Assembly (NCBI GenBank): GCA_017616435.1
Contig: JAFZYC010000009.1
Coordinates: 1-34,305, forward strand
DNA from: Clostridia bacterium
GTDB lineage: Bacteria > Bacillota > Clostridia > Christensenellales > CAG-138
Direction: 5' to 3'
DNA length: 34,305 bases
Shown here piece after piece: positions 10,741 through 19,649 of the stretch. Positions within the stretch are counted from its first letter, which is position 1, and the number at the start of each line of letters is the position of its first letter. The notes beneath the pieces are model-generated. The model saw only the letters and a program-made list of their open reading frames with translations. It was not told the DNA's origin and did not search any database. Position numbers and translations under genes: made by a program.

Positions 10741-10810
10741 TAACCAATGAATGCCGCAAGTGAAAAAAAAGTCCTCTTCCCCGCCCCTTCGATACGATAA
10801 TGATTTGCAT

Positions 10811-10843
10811 AAAAAACACCGCCCGGCGGCAGCCGGACGGTGT
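10811..10843 (-). terminator. intrinsic terminator of the adhesin-like gene
   Basis: A 12-bp stem (10816-10827 with 10832-10843, one G-T pair) with a four-base loop is followed on the minus strand by TTTTTT (complement of 10811-10816). It lies 20 bp beyond the stop codon at 10864. Confidence 0.88.
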
Positions 10844-10863
10844 TTATACATATTAATAATATT

Positions 10864-13071
10864 TTAATTCGAACTGCTGTTGAGGAGCCGGTTGTAGAGG
10901 TAGGAGATATCGACGGAGTTCGTGATCCCGTCGCCGTTGACGTCGCCGTTCGCTATCCCCTGCTCCGTGAGCTCCGTGCAGCCGACGGTATATGCGGAGA
11001 GCACGCTGACGTCCTCAAAGTCGACTACGCCGTTGCATGTGACGTCGCCGATCAGCAGCTCGGGCTCGTACAGCGCGGTGACGGTGAGATCCTCGTAAAC
11101 GCTCGAGAAATCCTTGTCCCAGCCGGTGAACACATAGCCTTCGTGCTCGGGAGGCGTCGGCGCTTCCGCTCCGCTGCCCGTCTCGACGAGTTCTCTGCTG
11201 ATTATCTCTCCCGTCAGGCCGTCAACGAATGTGACCAGATGGTTCCGCAGCAACTCATAAGGCACGAACAGCGCGCTGATTTCGATACCTTCCACTGCGC
11301 CTTCAACGCCTGCAATGCCGGTCCTTACGGTGATACCGCTTGTAAGATCCGTCACGGTCATTGCGCAGGCGGTGCCGAACACGCCCGCCCAGTAGAGCAT
11401 GCTGTCCAGAGGATCGTACCAAAGCTTCTGATAATATGGAGTGACCTCGCCGATCTGCGATCTCAGGCTTTCGGCGCCTATCACGGTCACGCTCATGGGC
11501 GTATCGCCGCTCGGGAGAGTGAACGAAACGATCCTGTCGGATGTGACGTCCGCGGCGACGAACCTGCCTCCGCTCATGCAGGAGAAGTAGCGCGGCACCA
11601 TGTGCTGCAGGGTAACTGTGCCGCCGTTTCCGTCGGAGCATTCGAATGTCATGCCGTACACGTCGGCAACGACCTCCGCCTTGAGGCCGGTCGTGAGATC
11701 GACCTTTGCTATCTCGAAATGTACGACATCGGAAGTATCCTTATAATAATACCCGCCGTACATGATATCGTTATCGAAATCGTACGCAAGGCATGTCGGC
11801 AGCTCCGAAACGCCTTCGTTTATCACGCTCACTTCATAGCCGTTCTTCGTATCTACCGAAACAAAGTCGAATTCGTCGCCGTCCTCCTCGCCCGCAAAGC
11901 CGAACACCTTGCCCACCGCGGGATGGAACTCGCCGACGAGAAGCTTTATGTCGGAATCGCTCAGATATGTCGCGCTGCCGAAGCGGTCCGCCTTATACCA
12001 TGTGTCCTCGGCGCCGCTGTCGAGGTCGTAGAGGCCGAATGCCCTCATGCCGTCGACGAACATCCTTGCTCCGCGGCTGACGGTGACGGTGCAGCTCGCG
12101 CTGAGGCCGTTCCTTGTCGTGGCGGTGACCTTGGCGGTGCCGACGCCCATGCCTATCATGCCGCCGTCCCTGTTGACTGCGACGATCTTGGGATCGCTCG
12201 AGGTCCACGTTACCTCTTTATACGTCGCGTTCTCGGGGAGCACGGTCGCGGTGAGCTTAGCGCCGTAGGCTACGTTCACGGAGAGCGAAGTGGCGTCGAG
12301 CGTCACCGAGGTCTCCGGCACGTTCTCCACCGCGCGGCCGATCTGCACGTTCTCGACTATAACGGCGTATTTATCGGAATCGTTGTGGCGGAAGGCCACA
12401 GTGATCGTCTTGCCCGCGAACGCGGAAAGATCGACGATCCTCTGCTGGTAGGAATCCGGCACCTCGTAGGTATCCACGACCGACGTGAAGAGCGCGAGCT
12501 GATGCTCCGAGCCGGTATAGGCGACGCCGTACTCGCCGACGAGCACCTGAAGGTCGTCGAGGAACCCCTCTCCGCCGAGGGACATAGCGTAATAGCTGAG
12601 TATGTAATCGCCCGTTTCGGGAATCGTCACGCTCGGCGTGCCGAGCCAGTTGTCCTGAACGAATACCTCCTCCTCATACCAGGAATAGGAGATCATTGCG
12701 TACTCGCCGCTGTAGGCGTAGTTATCGACGCCGGTGCCCGGCTTCGTCCACAGCCAGTTGGAAAAATCGTATCCGTCGACCATCGCGGTGTTCCCGTCCG
12801 CGTTCTCCAGCCACCAGCCGGGATCGAGCTCGCCGTTGTCGAAGTTCTCATCGAGGAGCGAGCCGTCGCAGACTATCTCCGCGGTAAAAGCGCGTTCCTT
12901 TTCGGGAGCGCCGCGGAACACGGAGGCCCTTTCGACATTTCTGACGGGAATGGGTACGGGATCCGACAGCTCGATCGATCCCGCGCCGCTCTCCCCCGCG
13001 GGGACGCCCATGGGCATGACGGTGAGCGCCATGAGAAGGGCTGTTATAAGGCTCGCGACTTTCTTTGTCAT
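10864..13071 (-). CDS. secreted adhesin-like protein with Big2, InlB-type repeat and C-terminal dockerin
   Basis: This is a 735-residue exported protein with no recognised catalytic domain. It has a signal peptide (1 to about 25) and a cleaved-adhesin/choice-of-anchor-J-like domain (about 72-247) containing VDLSAFAGKT and VAFRHN motifs. A Big2 Ig-like domain follows (about 253-332, with TWTSSDPKIVAV), then a beta-rich, propeller-like region (about 335-610) and a Listeria-Bacteroides/InlB B-type repeat (612-669, YVFTGWDKDF). It ends in a dockerin (675-731, loops starting GDVTCNG and GDVNGDG). The first domain matches the C-terminal domain of the neighbouring protease. A role in binding a surface, glycan or scaffold is inferred. 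Start ATG 13071 has AAGGG at 13081-13085. The gene is monocistronic. Confidence 0.88.
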   Translation of the reverse strand: MTKKVASLITALLMALTVMPMGVPAGESGAGSIELSDPVPIPVRNVERASVFRGAPEKERAFTAEIVCDGSLLDENFDNGELDPGWWLENADGNTAMVDGYDFSNWLWTKPGTGVDNYAYSGEYAMISYSWYEEEVFVQDNWLGTPSVTIPETGDYILSYYAMSLGGEGFLDDLQVLVGEYGVAYTGSEHQLALFTSVVDTYEVPDSYQQRIVDLSAFAGKTITVAFRHNDSDKYAVIVENVQIGRAVENVPETSVTLDATSLSVNVAYGAKLTATVLPENATYKEVTWTSSDPKIVAVNRDGGMIGMGVGTAKVTATTRNGLSASCTVTVSRGARMFVDGMRAFGLYDLDSGAEDTWYKADRFGSATYLSDSDIKLLVGEFHPAVGKVFGFAGEEDGDEFDFVSVDTKNGYEVSVINEGVSELPTCLAYDFDNDIMYGGYYYKDTSDVVHFEIAKVDLTTGLKAEVVADVYGMTFECSDGNGGTVTLQHMVPRYFSCMSGGRFVAADVTSDRIVSFTLPSGDTPMSVTVIGAESLRSQIGEVTPYYQKLWYDPLDSMLYWAGVFGTACAMTVTDLTSGITVRTGIAGVEGAVEGIEISALFVPYELLRNHLVTFVDGLTGEIISRELVETGSGAEAPTPPEHEGYVFTGWDKDFSSVYEDLTVTALYEPELLIGDVTCNGVVDFEDVSVLSAYTVGCTELTEQGIANGDVNGDGITNSVDISYLYNRLLNSSSN

Positions 13072-13162
13072 TTCTTTATTCCCTTGCCTTTGCGGCGCAA
13101 AGGCTCCTTTCGGTACTTATTGAAGCCCGGGATCCCCCCGGAGCACTGTTCGCAACTTTATT

Positions 13163-13192
13163 ATTATAACATACAAAGTGCCGCGATTTCCA
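13163..13192 (-). promoter_or_regulatory. probable promoter of the adhesin-like gene
   Basis: On the minus strand TATAAT (13163-13168) is preceded by TGGAAA (13187-13192) at 18 bp. The -10 is perfect and the -35 matches at four of six positions. Confidence 0.55.
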
Positions 13193-13253
13193 CTGCATGA
13201 TCGGCGTTTTACGATTATATTTGCATGAAAAAACCGGGTTTTGGGTAAAAATC

Positions 13254-13283
13254 TTGTAAATAATCGCCCGCGGGTGTTTTAAT
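13254..13283 (+). promoter_or_regulatory. possible promoter of the ABC transporter gene
   Basis: TTGTAA (13254-13259) and TTTAAT (13278-13283) are spaced by 18 bp, about 55 bp upstream of the ATG. It is weak compared with the other promoters here. Confidence 0.35.
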
Positions 13284-13338
13284 CCCGCCTCAAAAGTATT
13301 ATCATAAACACAAAACTTCAGGCTCGAGGAGTGAACCC

Positions 13339-15948
13339 ATGCTTCAGTTAAGGGACATAAAGAAGGATTACGTTTCAAAGGATCAGACCGTGCGCGCGTT
13401 GAGGGGCGTTTCGATGGACTTTGCCGCGAGCGAGTTCGCGGCGATACTCGGCCCCTCCGGCTGCGGAAAGACCACATTGCTGAACATAATCGGCGGGCTG
13501 GACCGCTATACGGAGGGCGACCTCATAATAAACGGCAAATCGACCAAGACCTACCGCGACCGCGACTGGGATTCCTACCGCAATCACTCGATAGGCTTCG
13601 TGTTCCAAAGCTACAACCTCATACCGCACCAGACGGTGCTGTCGAACGTCGAGCTCGCGCTGACGCTTTCCGGCGTATCGAAGGCGGAGCGGCGCAGGCG
13701 CGCGGAGGACGTGCTCAAAAGGGTCGGCCTCGGCGACCAGCTCAAAAAGAAGCCGAACCAGCTCTCCGGCGGTCAGATGCAGAGGGTCGCGATAGCGAGG
13801 GCGCTCGTCAACGACCCGGAGATAATACTGGCCGACGAGCCCACGGGCGCGCTCGATTCCGAAACGAGCGTGCAGATTATGGAGCTTCTGCGGGAGGTCT
13901 CCCGCGACAGGCTCGTGATAATGGTCACGCACAACGCGGAGCTCGCATCCGCATACGCCACGCGCATAATCCGCCTGCTTGACGGCAGCGTGATAAGCGA
14001 CGAGCCGAACCCCGCCGCAGAGAGGCCCTCCTCCCCCGCCGCCCAAAGGCAGTCCGGGGGCGAAAAGAAGCGCGTATCGATGAGCTTCTTCACCGCGCTT
14101 TCGCTGAGCCTCAACAATCTGATGACCAAAAAGGGGCGAACGATCCTGACGGCCTTCGCGGGGAGCATAGGCATAATAGGCATAGCGCTGATACTTTCCA
14201 TATCGGACGGCTTCCAGAACTACATAGACCGCGTGCAGGAGGATACGCTCTCCAACTACCCGCTTACGATCGAGGAGCGGGTGATGGATATGTCAGCGAT
14301 GTTCTCCTCCCGCAGGGACGATAAGCCCGAGGAGGAGCACGAGGAGGGAAAGATCTACTCGAACGGGCATATAGCCGACGGCGCGGAGCTGATGAACGCC
14401 AACACGCAGCACAACGACCTTGCCGCCTTCAAGGAATACCTCGAGGGCGACGGCTCTTCCATGCTCGAAGGCACGAACGGCGTCCAGTACCTATATGACG
14501 TCGATATCCTCATCTACAACCGCGGGGCGGTCGGCGGAACGGTGCAGGCCAACCCCGGTCAGGTATACGACAGGATGTTCGGCTCCAGCTTCTCCGGCAT
14601 GATGAGCTATTCCCAGGGGACTAAGACCTTCGGAGAGATGATAGACAACCCGGAGCTCCTGTCCTCACAGTACGACGTTCTTGCGGGGCGCTGGCCGGAA
14701 TCCTTCGACGAGCTCGTGATAGCCGTCGACAAATACAGCAGGATAGGCGATTTCGAGCTCTACACGCTCGGCATACGCGACCAGTCGAAGCTCGAAGGGC
14801 TCATGACGCAGGTCATGGAGGGCGATTACGAGCGGGACGAACAGCTCGTGTTCACATACGACGAGCTCATGAGCCTCGATCTCGTGATGCTCCTCCCCAC
14901 GGATATCTATACCGAGGAGGAAGGCGTCTGGCGCGACGCGAGGGAAAAGGAGGGCGTCGACGCCCTGCTCGACGCGCGCGGGATACCGCTTAAGATAGTC
15001 GGCATAATAAGGCCGAAGGAGAACGCCTCCGCGACGGCGCTGACGGCCGCAGTATGCTACACGGGCAAGCTGACCGAATACGTGATAAACGCCGTGAACG
15101 GCAGCGATATCGTCGCCGCCCAGAAGGCGGATCCCGAGACCGATATCTTTACCGGACACCCCTTTGACATGAGCGGCTACACACCCACGATAGACGAGGT
15201 CATGGCCTACATAAGGAGCCTGCCGGAGGAACAGCAGGCCGCCATACTCCCCGGGCTCGAGGGCATGAGCGAGGATGAGATCGTCGCCCGATTCGCTTCG
15301 CAGATGAGCTTTCCCGGGACGGGCGCCACATACGACGGGAACCTCGCCATGCTCGGGGTGAACGAGCTCGACTCGCCCTCCTCCGTAGTGATCTACCCCG
15401 TCGATTTCTCCTCCAAGGACGAGGTGAAAAAGGCGATAGACGAATACAACGACCTCATGCGCGAAAAGGGCGAGGACTCCAAGGTCATCACCTACACCGA
15501 CTACGTCGGCCTGCTGATGAGCTCCGTGAGCACCATCATCAACGTGATATCATACGTGCTGATCGCGTTCGTCGCTGTGTCGCTCGTGGTCTCCTCCATT
15601 ATGATAGGCGTCATCACGAACATATCCGTGCTTGAGCGTACGAAGGAGATCGGCGTGCTCCGCTCGATAGGCGCTTCGAAGCGCGATATCTCCCGCGTGT
15701 TCAACGCGGAGACGCTCATAATCGGCTTCATTTCGGGCGTTATGGGCCTTGCGATAACGGAGCTTGCGATAATCCCGATAAACGCCCTCATCTACAAGCT
15801 CGGCGGCATAAGGAACGTCGCCGCGCTCCCGTGGCGCGGGGCTGTCATACTGCTTGCGATAAGCATGCTGCTTACGCTCATCGCGGGGCTCATCCCCTCG
15901 CGCGCGGCCGCGAAGAAGGATCCCGTGGTAGCGCTGAGAACGGAATGA
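13339..15948 (+). CDS. fused ABC transporter ATPase-permease (MacB/FtsX type)
   Basis: The 869-residue protein joins an ABC ATPase to an FtsX-fold permease. The ATPase has Walker A GPSGCGKTT (38-46), the signature LSGGQ (142-146), Walker B IILADEP (162-168) and the H-loop VTHN (196-199). The permease half starts near 250 with a first membrane helix (about 268-288). It continues with a large extracytoplasmic domain (about 290-715, acidic, with an EEEHEEG stretch) and ends in three membrane helices (about 720-860), including the FtsX motif ERTKEIGVLRSIGASKRDI. MacB-type proteins act by mechanotransmission, moving or signalling about peptides, antibiotics or lipoproteins rather than pumping across the membrane directly. 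No separate MacA-like partner or two-component system is adjacent. The Shine-Dalgarno GAGGAG (13326-13331) supports the start. Its place among secreted-protein genes suggests an envelope function, but the substrate is unknown. Confidence 0.93.
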   Translation: MLQLRDIKKDYVSKDQTVRALRGVSMDFAASEFAAILGPSGCGKTTLLNIIGGLDRYTEGDLIINGKSTKTYRDRDWDSYRNHSIGFVFQSYNLIPHQTVLSNVELALTLSGVSKAERRRRAEDVLKRVGLGDQLKKKPNQLSGGQMQRVAIARALVNDPEIILADEPTGALDSETSVQIMELLREVSRDRLVIMVTHNAELASAYATRIIRLLDGSVISDEPNPAAERPSSPAAQRQSGGEKKRVSMSFFTALSLSLNNLMTKKGRTILTAFAGSIGIIGIALILSISDGFQNYIDRVQEDTLSNYPLTIEERVMDMSAMFSSRRDDKPEEEHEEGKIYSNGHIADGAELMNANTQHNDLAAFKEYLEGDGSSMLEGTNGVQYLYDVDILIYNRGAVGGTVQANPGQVYDRMFGSSFSGMMSYSQGTKTFGEMIDNPELLSSQYDVLAGRWPESFDELVIAVDKYSRIGDFELYTLGIRDQSKLEGLMTQVMEGDYERDEQLVFTYDELMSLDLVMLLPTDIYTEEEGVWRDAREKEGVDALLDARGIPLKIVGIIRPKENASATALTAAVCYTGKLTEYVINAVNGSDIVAAQKADPETDIFTGHPFDMSGYTPTIDEVMAYIRSLPEEQQAAILPGLEGMSEDEIVARFASQMSFPGTGATYDGNLAMLGVNELDSPSSVVIYPVDFSSKDEVKKAIDEYNDLMREKGEDSKVITYTDYVGLLMSSVSTIINVISYVLIAFVAVSLVVSSIMIGVITNISVLERTKEIGVLRSIGASKRDISRVFNAETLIIGFISGVMGLAITELAIIPINALIYKLGGIRNVAALPWRGAVILLAISMLLTLIAGLIPSRAAAKKDPVVALRTE

Positions 15949-15961
15949 CAGAAAGCGGAAA

Positions 15962-15985
15962 AAGACCGGCAAAAGCCGGTCTTTT
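15962..15985. terminator. bidirectional terminator between the ABC transporter and lipase genes
   Basis: AAGACCGGC (15962-15970) and GCCGGTCTT (15975-15983) form a nine-bp stem with an AAAA loop, with T runs in both orientations. It serves the convergent genes ending at 15948 and 16001. Confidence 0.9.
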
Positions 15986-16000
15986 CATTTGCTTTAATCC

Positions 16001-18412
16001 TCAGTTATTCATCAAATAATTATACAGGAACGAGATATCCACGGGCTGTACGCCGTCGACGCCGTCGAAATCGGCGTTGAGAAGCCCCTGCCCCGTAAGC
16101 TCGCGGCTGCCGACGATGTACGCGGAAAGGATCGTCACGTCCTCGAAATCGACAGCTCCGTCGCAGTTGACGTCGCCGGGGAGCGCGTTCCTTTCATACA
16201 GCGCGGTGATAGTGATATCCGCGTTCACGTTTGAGAAATCGCCGTCCCAGCCGACGAAGGAATAGCCGTCGCGCTCCGGGGGCTCGGGGGCCGTCGCCGC
16301 GCCGCCCGCCTCAACGGTCTGGACAGAGAGCACCGTGCCGTCCCAGCTGAGGAACGTCACCGTGAAGCCCACGAGCTTGGGTATCTCGACCTCGACGTAC
16401 CTTTCGCCGAACGCCTCGTTTTGGAACACGACCGTGTAGCGGCCGACGCCGGGAGAAGTGAACGTGGGCTCTGTGACGACGCTGTAAACGGAGGCGGCGG
16501 TCTCCGTCTCCGTATGGCCGGAGTCGCGGGTGCAGACGCGGGCGGCCGTGCAAGATGCGTTATCGGCCGTCCATTCGAATGAGGGCTCGCCCCATTCGTG
16601 GCCGAGCGCGGGGATCGGGACGTTCTTCTGATAATCGTCGTAATAATCGGAGTTGACCTCGCTGCAGAGGCAGCAGCGATAGCCGAAGCCCTCCTCGGTG
16701 CAGGTCGGTTCGTGCCCCTCGTAGGGAACATAGGTGTAGGTGTGGGTATGGATCGGCCTGCCGCCGTTCTGCCCGCTTGCCGTATAGAAGCCAAGCGTCG
16801 TGAACCTTGCGCCGGGATCGCCCTCCTGATTGATCTGCGCCTGTATCACGGAGTAGGTATCCATGAAGTGCGGCTCGGTGAGCTTCGTGGCGTAGGATAT
16901 GAGGCTCCACTTATCGAAATCGAACTTGTCCGCGAGCTTGTTGCTCGTTATGAACGTGGAGGCGCCGCTCAGGGTCTCGCCGTTCGCGACGGCGACCATG
17001 AGCTCTACGAGGACCTGCATGCAGTACGCGGGCGTCTCGCAAATCCCGTCGTTCCAGTAGCTGTATTTCCTGAGGCGTACGGCATAGCCGTTATAGCCGC
17101 TCTCGGTCGGACCGCCCCAGTTGGTTATGCTCTGCTTTTTGCAGAACGTGGTCGACTGATAATTGCCGTTCGTCTCGTCCGCGTGGTCGTGGCCGCAGTG
17201 GTAAACGTACACCTCCCGCCAGCCCAAGATCTTCCCGGGATTGTCGCGGTCGGCGTTCTCGCCCGTGATGCAGATGAACTTGCCGAGCAGCGTGTTCATA
17301 TCGGAGGCGGTGAGATAGTTGCCGTCGTAGGTCTCGCCCGTCGCGGTCTTTATGAGGCTCGAATACCGGGAGGCGTCGACGTTGGCCGTTTTGCCGAAGC
17401 GGGTGAAGCCCCAATCGGTCATGGGCAGCATCGGCACGAAGTCGTTGCTGTTGACGAGGTTGAATATGCAGTCGTATTTTTCTGCAGAGGCCTCCGTATT
17501 GGCGGTGTTGTAGGGCGCCGCGAAGGTGTATGCCCTAACGTCCTCTCCCCTGTCGATGAGATAGGAGGCCATGAGGTTCGCGACAGCCGCGCCGCGCGAA
17601 TGGCCCGTGAGCCAGAACGTGAGCGAGAGCGCGGGATCCGCGTCAAGCTCCGGATCCACGAACTCATCGAGGTAGTATGTGTCGAGATAGCGCAAAAGCC
17701 TCGTCGCGCAGACGTCGAAGCCGCGGTGGTTGGTCTTTCTCGTCCAATCGTCGTTCGACTGGCGCGGGGATTTGCCCGCCGCGGAATCGTACGCGTCGAA
17801 GAAGCGGACGAGATCGCCCACGTGGAAGTTGGAGCTCCACTCCTCCTGGCTCGTGGGCTCGGTGCCGCGCACCCACATCGCTACGACGATCTTGCTCTCG
17901 CCGCCGTATTCGACCGTCCTGTGGCCTATCACCATCTCGCAGATGTCGTCGTCGCCGTAGGAATCGAGCGTAAAGTCCTTTACGTCCTCGAATCCCAATA
18001 CCTGCATCAGCTGCATGCCGTCGACCTTAGACGCCGTGCCGCCCGCCCATGTTTGGGCGGTATCGTAGGTGAAATACGTCGCGCCGGTGCCGTAGTCGGG
18101 CACATAGTAGGCGAGCGCGCTGCCCATTACGGAGACCGTGGCGAGATCGGGATGATAGACCGTCCCGTCGCCGAAAAAGCTGCGGAAGTCCATCGTGAAG
18201 CTGACGGTGGTCGTGCCGTCGTGCCCGCTCTTCATCTGACCGGTGAAGGTGTTGCTGTTTGGCGCGATATCGAACTCATCCGGGATGCCGTCGTAGTCCG
18301 AATCAGCGGCCTGCGTCCTCCCCGCGCGGGAGAGGCCGGCCTCCGCGATGCACGGAACGAGCACGAGCAGCAGTACGAGTATAACGGAGAGCGCCCTTTT
18401 GAGGATCGTCAT
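16001..18412 (-). CDS. secreted class-3 lipase-like protein with C-terminal dockerin
   Basis: This is an 803-residue exported alpha/beta-hydrolase. After a signal peptide (1 to about 25) comes a calcium-loop-like DSDYDGIPDEFD (38-49). The class-3 lipase domain has the nucleophile elbow GHSRG (270-274, Ser272), probable Asp324 in NSNDFVP and probable His515 in EPHFMDTY. A Cys/His-rich segment follows (about 555-635, with GHEPTC, CCLC and ALGHEW). An InlB B-type repeat (684-740, YSFVGWDGDF) and a dockerin (746-801) end the protein. The first dockerin loop (DVNCDGAVDFED) is canonical; the second (DFDGVDGVQPVD) is altered at the fifth position. The substrate could be a lipid or another ester; the motifs alone do not tell. 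ATG 18412 has AGAGG just upstream. The gene begins 31 bp after pncB on the same strand with no terminator between them. Confidence 0.9.
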   Translation of the reverse strand: MTILKRALSVILVLLLVLVPCIAEAGLSRAGRTQAADSDYDGIPDEFDIAPNSNTFTGQMKSGHDGTTTVSFTMDFRSFFGDGTVYHPDLATVSVMGSALAYYVPDYGTGATYFTYDTAQTWAGGTASKVDGMQLMQVLGFEDVKDFTLDSYGDDDICEMVIGHRTVEYGGESKIVVAMWVRGTEPTSQEEWSSNFHVGDLVRFFDAYDSAAGKSPRQSNDDWTRKTNHRGFDVCATRLLRYLDTYYLDEFVDPELDADPALSLTFWLTGHSRGAAVANLMASYLIDRGEDVRAYTFAAPYNTANTEASAEKYDCIFNLVNSNDFVPMLPMTDWGFTRFGKTANVDASRYSSLIKTATGETYDGNYLTASDMNTLLGKFICITGENADRDNPGKILGWREVYVYHCGHDHADETNGNYQSTTFCKKQSITNWGGPTESGYNGYAVRLRKYSYWNDGICETPAYCMQVLVELMVAVANGETLSGASTFITSNKLADKFDFDKWSLISYATKLTEPHFMDTYSVIQAQINQEGDPGARFTTLGFYTASGQNGGRPIHTHTYTYVPYEGHEPTCTEEGFGYRCCLCSEVNSDYYDDYQKNVPIPALGHEWGEPSFEWTADNASCTAARVCTRDSGHTETETAASVYSVVTEPTFTSPGVGRYTVVFQNEAFGERYVEVEIPKLVGFTVTFLSWDGTVLSVQTVEAGGAATAPEPPERDGYSFVGWDGDFSNVNADITITALYERNALPGDVNCDGAVDFEDVTILSAYIVGSRELTGQGLLNADFDGVDGVQPVDISFLYNYLMNN

Positions 18413-18443
18413 TTTGCACCTCTTTCTTCGGGTGGTGTTAAGA

Positions 18444-19649
18444 TCAGATCCCGTCGTTCTTCTGCCTCTCGAGACGGAACGCGACGGAACGCTGAAGGTA
18501 GGTAAGATACTCCTTGTCGCGGCACATGGCCTTGCCCGGCGCGTCGGAGAGCTTCGCCACGGGGCGGCCGTTGACGTACTGGAGCTTTATGACTATGTTG
18601 AGAGCGTCGACAGAGGTATCGTTCGAGCAGAACGTGCCTATGCCGAAGGAGACCTTCGTCTTGTCCTTGAAGTACTGGAAGAGCTTTTCCGCGCGGTCGA
18701 AATCGAGGCTGTCGCTGAACAGCAGCAGCTTCGTTTTGGGATCGACGCCGTATTTCTTGTAATGCTCTATTATCATCTCGCCCCATTTGTACGGATCGCC
18801 GGAGTCGTGGCGCACGCCGTTGTAGTTGTTGACCATGGAGCGGTTGAAGTCCTTTAAGAAGAGCTCGGTCGTGATGGTATCCGTGAGCGCGGTACCGTTA
18901 TCGCCCTTGTACTCGTCATACCAGTCCTGCATGGCGTAGTGGTTGGTGTATGCAAGCGGGATCTCGTCGATGCCCTGATACATCTGCACGTACTCATGCG
19001 CGTAGGTGCCTATGGGCGTTAAGTCGTACTTCATCGCGAGGTACACGTTGGAGGTGCCGACGCAGTTCTTCGTCTCCGAGGCGAACCGTCTTACCACTTC
19101 GTCCTCCCACTCGCGGGAGAGCCTTCTCCTGCAGCCGAACTCCGCGAAGCTGAACGTATACGTCCCGTCGTTGAAGGCCGCGATCTTCTTGTCGAGCCTC
19201 TCCTTCGCGGAGGCCAAAAGCTCGTCGTAATCGTAGGCCATGCGGAAATAGACCTCGTTTATGATCTCCAGCAGGTATATCTCGAACTGCATCGCGGAGA
19301 AGAGAGGCCCGTCGACGACGACGCTGAGGCCCGTCTCGCCGTCGCGCCCGATGGTGACGTAATCGCGGATGGGATGCCAGAGCCTCAAAAACTCGACATA
19401 GTCGTTCTTTATGAACCTTATGGAGCGCAGATAGTCGAGCTCCTTCTTTTTGAAGCGGAGCGAGCACAGATGATCGACCTGTTCATTGATCTCCTCCAGC
19501 ATCTCGTCCGTGAAGACTATGTTCTCGTTGCGGCATCTGAAATAGTACTGGCCGCACAGGTCGGTGTGCTTGTGGAATATCACCTGATCCATATTGAACT
19601 TATAAAGATCGGTGTCGAGAAGGGATACTACGATCGGGTCAAGCTTCAT
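18444..19649 (-). CDS. pncB: nicotinate phosphoribosyltransferase
   Basis: The enzyme joins nicotinate and PRPP to form nicotinate mononucleotide with ATP hydrolysis, the Preiss-Handler entry to NAD. The 401-residue product has the expected length. It carries GTSNVYLA (198-205), the AHEY motif with the probable phospho-His218, RHDSGDP (280-286) and LFSDSLDFDRA (310-320). The reading frame runs open upstream to 20006, but similarity begins only at MKLDPIVV. The ATG at 19649 has AAAGGAG at 19660-19666, and translation would be coupled to the upstream Fe-S gene through an ATGA overlap. It probably shares a transcript with that gene and with the downstream lipase gene. Its substrate PRPP comes from the prs product. 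Confidence 0.95.
   Translation of the reverse strand: MKLDPIVVSLLDTDLYKFNMDQVIFHKHTDLCGQYYFRCRNENIVFTDEMLEEINEQVDHLCSLRFKKKELDYLRSIRFIKNDYVEFLRLWHPIRDYVTIGRDGETGLSVVVDGPLFSAMQFEIYLLEIINEVYFRMAYDYDELLASAKERLDKKIAAFNDGTYTFSFAEFGCRRRLSREWEDEVVRRFASETKNCVGTSNVYLAMKYDLTPIGTYAHEYVQMYQGIDEIPLAYTNHYAMQDWYDEYKGDNGTALTDTITTELFLKDFNRSMVNNYNGVRHDSGDPYKWGEMIIEHYKKYGVDPKTKLLLFSDSLDFDRAEKLFQYFKDKTKVSFGIGTFCSNDTSVDALNIVIKLQYVNGRPVAKLSDAPGKAMCRDKEYLTYLQRSVAFRLERQKNDGI

Noticed and set aside
10840..13200. A 786-codon rightward frame opposite the adhesin-like gene
   Set aside because: It is the same in-phase antisense effect; the sense strand has signal peptide, domains and terminator.
16598..18505. A 635-codon rightward frame opposite the lipase-like gene
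   Set aside because: It is an in-phase antisense shadow with no domains, and it runs through the pncB-lipase junction.
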